Assembly: GCA_029858605.1 (NCBI GenBank)
Contig: JAOUET010000078.1
Location: 1 to 8,337 of the forward strand
Direction: 5' to 3'
From: Coriobacteriia bacterium
GTDB lineage: Bacteria; Actinomycetota; Coriobacteriia; Anaerosomatales; JAENZW01
Length of the DNA: 8,337 bases
This document shows positions 7,038 through 8,337 of this stretch, piece after piece. The notes under the pieces are model-generated. The model did no database searches and had not been told where the DNA came from. It saw only the letters and a list, made by a program, of their open reading frames with translations. Each line of letters starts with the position of its first letter. Positions within the stretch are counted from its first letter, which is position 1. A program made the position numbers and the translations under genes.

Positions 7038-7064
7038 GGGGGCGAAGATAGCACAGAAACCCCC
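7038..7064 (-). promoter_or_regulatory. Inverted repeat touching the glnS start codon
   Basis: On the minus strand GGGGG, then 17 nt, then CCCCC runs directly into the glnS ATG. The AGGGGG run could act as a ribosome site but lies 22 nt away, too far unless the intervening bases fold. Pairing of the two runs would place a stem against the start codon and could limit translation. The intervening bases also include TATCTT with an upstream TG, a partial extended -10, but no -35 is evident. Confidence 0.3.
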
Positions 7065-7124
7065 TGGCGGATGCCACGTGCGCGTCGGACTGAGCTCCAT
7101 TGTGCGTTCGTGGCCTGTTCGGGA

Positions 7125-7146
7125 TTCGAATCCCTCCACCTCCGCC
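7125..7146 (+). other. tRNA 3'-end fragment (possible attachment-site remnant)
   Basis: The plus strand reads TTCGAAT (a T-loop), CCCTC (3' T-stem), CACCTCC (3' acceptor strand), G (discriminator) and CC. This is the 3' end of a serine-type tRNA. The 5' partner GGAGGTG, the anticodon arm and the D-arm are absent upstream, and even the 5' T-stem does not pair: the preceding GGGA makes GGGATTCGAATCCC (7121-7134), a 14 bp palindrome. A bare 3' tRNA end is what integration of a mobile element at a tRNA gene leaves at one junction. A hairpin GAGCG-AAGA-CGCTC (7152-7165) follows. No integrase is in view, so this is a remnant at most. Confidence 0.4.
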
Positions 7147-7185
7147 GGCAAGAGCGAAGACGCTCGCTCCTCGTAGTCGGAGGAT

Positions 7186-7413
7186 TCAGACGGGCGCGTG
7201 ACCCGATTCTGCGGGCGCACTGCGACCTGCGTCCTCATGCTGCTTTCGCGCGCGTTTGCGCTCGTCGAAATACCAGGAGATCGGCGACGTCACCACCGCA
7301 AGTCCGATCAGCCCGTACGTGATCCAGCCCGGCCAGCTCCACCATACGCTACCTGCGTAGTAGACAAGCGCGACTCAAACGACGAGCGCAACGATTCGGC
7401 CTATCCATCTCAT
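7186..7413 (-). pseudogene. Small two-helix membrane protein gene with an in-frame TGA
   Basis: From the ATG at 7413, preceded by AGGGGG with a 7 nt spacer, the frame reads MRWIGRIVALVV, then TGA (7375-7377). It then continues in the same frame for 61 residues to a second TGA at 7186-7188. The continuation reads VALVYYAGSVWWSWPGWITY, then a second hydrophobic stretch GLIGLAVVTSPISWYF, then a basic tail DERKRARKQ. Joined, the product would be about 75 aa with two membrane helices, the first broken in the middle by the stop. No usable start follows the stop early enough to restore helix 1. The simplest reading is a nonsense mutation or sequencing error in a small membrane protein gene. A 5 bp hairpin TACGC-AGGTA-GCGTA (7345-7359) lies 15 nt after the TGA, so recoding cannot be excluded. 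I do not recognise the family. Confidence 0.5.
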
Positions 7414-7657
7414 GATGATGCCCCCTTTCATCCCTGAGTGTACCGGCTTGAACGTAGCGCCAAGTCCACGCGCCAGAACGGCGACGTGGGGCAGCGTCAT
7501 CGTTCCGTGCTCGTGAGATCGAAGCAGTGATCGACGTTTGGAAGGAACGGCGCCCATGCCATGAGCCTGGATAGACTCGTGGGAGTCGGACGCCAGTCCG
7601 GCTATTCTTTGACGTGTCTGGCCGTTTGCCTGCTCGTCTGTGCGAAGGGAGCGCCCC
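7414..7657. other. Intergenic region between divergent genes, with a hairpin
   Basis: This is the shared upstream region of the small membrane gene (minus) and the SfLAP protein gene (plus). It contains a 7 bp hairpin, GTCGGAC (7585-7591), GCCA, GTCCGGC (7596-7602), with one G-U pair. TATTCT (7603-7608), a 4-of-6 match to a -10 box, follows directly. No good -35 is seen. The hairpin plus T-rich tail also resembles a weak plus-strand terminator, but no plus-strand gene ends upstream. No convincing gene is seen here. Confidence 0.3.
7645..7651 (+). promoter_or_regulatory. Ribosome binding site of the SfLAP-family gene
   Basis: AAGGGAG is followed by CGCCCC (6 nt) and the GTG at 7658. It sits inside the longer open frame that begins with another GTG at 7640, so it favours the shorter protein. 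Confidence 0.7.
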
Positions 7658-8332
7658 GTGAACTCGTCCGAGCTTGGCCGCGTGGTTGCCGCAATGCTTC
7701 CTTTCGCGCTCGCGGGTGTGTTCGTGCCGTCGTGGACCAAGTACGTGATCATCCTGCTCGGATCCGGTCGACCCCTGGCGAACGCTTCGGCTTTCATCCT
7801 CGGGAACGCTGCGTTCCGCTTCTTCCTCGGCGTGGCAGTCTTGCTGTCCTTTCGAATCAACGTCGTGCAGGACACCACGACCAACCCTCCGGGAGGCGCT
7901 CACTGGTACCTGGTCGCCATCGGTCTGCTGCTGGTGGGAATCGGCTTCTACCTGATTCGCAAGCGGCCTCAAGACAGAGATGAATTGCCCGGGTGGCTGC
8001 GTGCCCTGGAGCGAATCAAGCCGTGGGCGGCATTCGTCGCAGGGCTCGCGATGATGGCCGCGCCGGGCGTGCAGTACGTCTACTTCCTCGGCGGAATGGG
8101 CGTGGCAGTGAACTCATCCCTCGATTCGTTGACGCAGTTCTTGCTTCTGCTCGCCTTCATCGCATTCCTGGAGCTGATGCTTCTGTCGCCAATCGTCGTC
8201 TTTGCGCTGGGCGGCGGCAGGTCCACGGCGATGATGCAGTCGTTCAAGCAGTGGCTCGGCCGCAACGAGTTCAAGGTCTTTGGCGCTATCATCGGGGCGT
8301 TCGGCCTGTTCTTGCTCTACGCCAGCTTCTAG
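7658..8332 (+). CDS. GAP/Sap (SfLAP) family membrane protein, LysE-like
   Basis: This 224 aa integral membrane protein has six predicted helices at about 9-34, 41-63, 82-100, 122-150, 157-185 and 205-223. The layout fits the Sap/GAP family (sulfolipid-1-addressing or glycopeptidolipid-addressing proteins; Pfam SfLAP) in the LysE transporter superfamily. In mycobacteria such proteins help move cell-surface lipids; in most other bacteria the substrate is unknown. Supporting features are the conserved opening LPFALAGVFVPSWTKYVIILLGS, the polar cytoplasmic link RKRPQDRDELPGWLRALERIKPW between helices 3 and 4, and the repeated three-helix arrangement. The GTG start at 7658 follows AAGGGAG with a 6 nt spacer. 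The stop at 8330-8332 lies 5 nt from the window end, so downstream partners are not visible. No lipid-synthesis gene is adjacent, so a lipid-export role is not supported by context. Confidence 0.75.
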   Translation: MNSSELGRVVAAMLPFALAGVFVPSWTKYVIILLGSGRPLANASAFILGNAAFRFFLGVAVLLSFRINVVQDTTTNPPGGAHWYLVAIGLLLVGIGFYLIRKRPQDRDELPGWLRALERIKPWAAFVAGLAMMAAPGVQYVYFLGGMGVAVNSSLDSLTQFLLLLAFIAFLELMLLSPIVVFALGGGRSTAMMQSFKQWLGRNEFKVFGAIIGAFGLFLLYASF

Positions 8333-8337
8333 GTTGC

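Noticed and set aside
7038..7146. A complete tRNA or tmRNA on the plus strand ending at 7146
   Set aside because: There is no D-arm or anticodon arm, the span is too long for a tRNA, and GGGGGCG pairs imperfectly with the acceptor strand. Only the 3' end is recognisable.
7038..7238. glnS extended to an ATG at 7238
   Set aside because: The extra 67 codons run through the tRNA-end fragment and lack conserved GlnRS sequence; the family normally starts close to the ATG at 7037.

Overview
The window is GC-rich (about 60-65% by eye) and compact. It holds six intact genes, one small interrupted gene and several structured non-coding stretches. Gene content and codon usage suggest a high-GC bacterium, most likely of the Actinomycetota. 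No single gene fixes the lineage, so this assignment is tentative. There is no CRISPR array, complete tRNA, rRNA, transposase or integrase.

Layout: (1) At the left edge, on the minus strand, lies a secreted multicopper oxidase (stop at 35, likely start 1672). Its copper ligands indicate a two-domain, type-C-like enzyme: the blue copper site is in domain 1 and has been lost from domain 2. Its upstream region (about 1691-1846) holds three strong hairpins and looks like a structured mRNA leader. (2) Diverging from it on the plus strand is a thymidylate-synthase-like gene (2041-2772). It has a short palindrome and a hairpin in its own upstream region. (3) Convergent to that is a minus-strand group read from right to left: glnS (7037-5337), an LsrF-type class I aldolase/thiolase (5224-4388), a zinc-dependent MDR alcohol dehydrogenase (4372-3320) and a META-domain lipoprotein (3259-2822). 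The aldolase and dehydrogenase are 15 nt apart and probably form an operon. (4) Upstream of glnS is an accessory-looking stretch. It contains a fragment matching the 3' end of a tRNA without the rest of the tRNA, and a small two-helix membrane protein gene interrupted by an in-frame TGA. (5) On the plus strand at the right edge is a six-helix membrane protein of the GAP/Sap (SfLAP) family, within the LysE-like transporter group (7658-8332).

How they work together: the clearest functional unit is the aldolase plus dehydrogenase pair, which could process a phosphorylated keto-sugar or keto-acid. The rest of an lsr (AI-2) operon is not present here. The oxidase, lipoprotein and SfLAP protein are envelope functions, while glnS is housekeeping. 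I see no clearly new multi-gene system. The items most worth a second look are the altered active site of the thymidylate-synthase-like protein, the oxidase leader, the interrupted membrane gene with a SECIS-like hairpin after its TGA, and the tRNA-end fragment.
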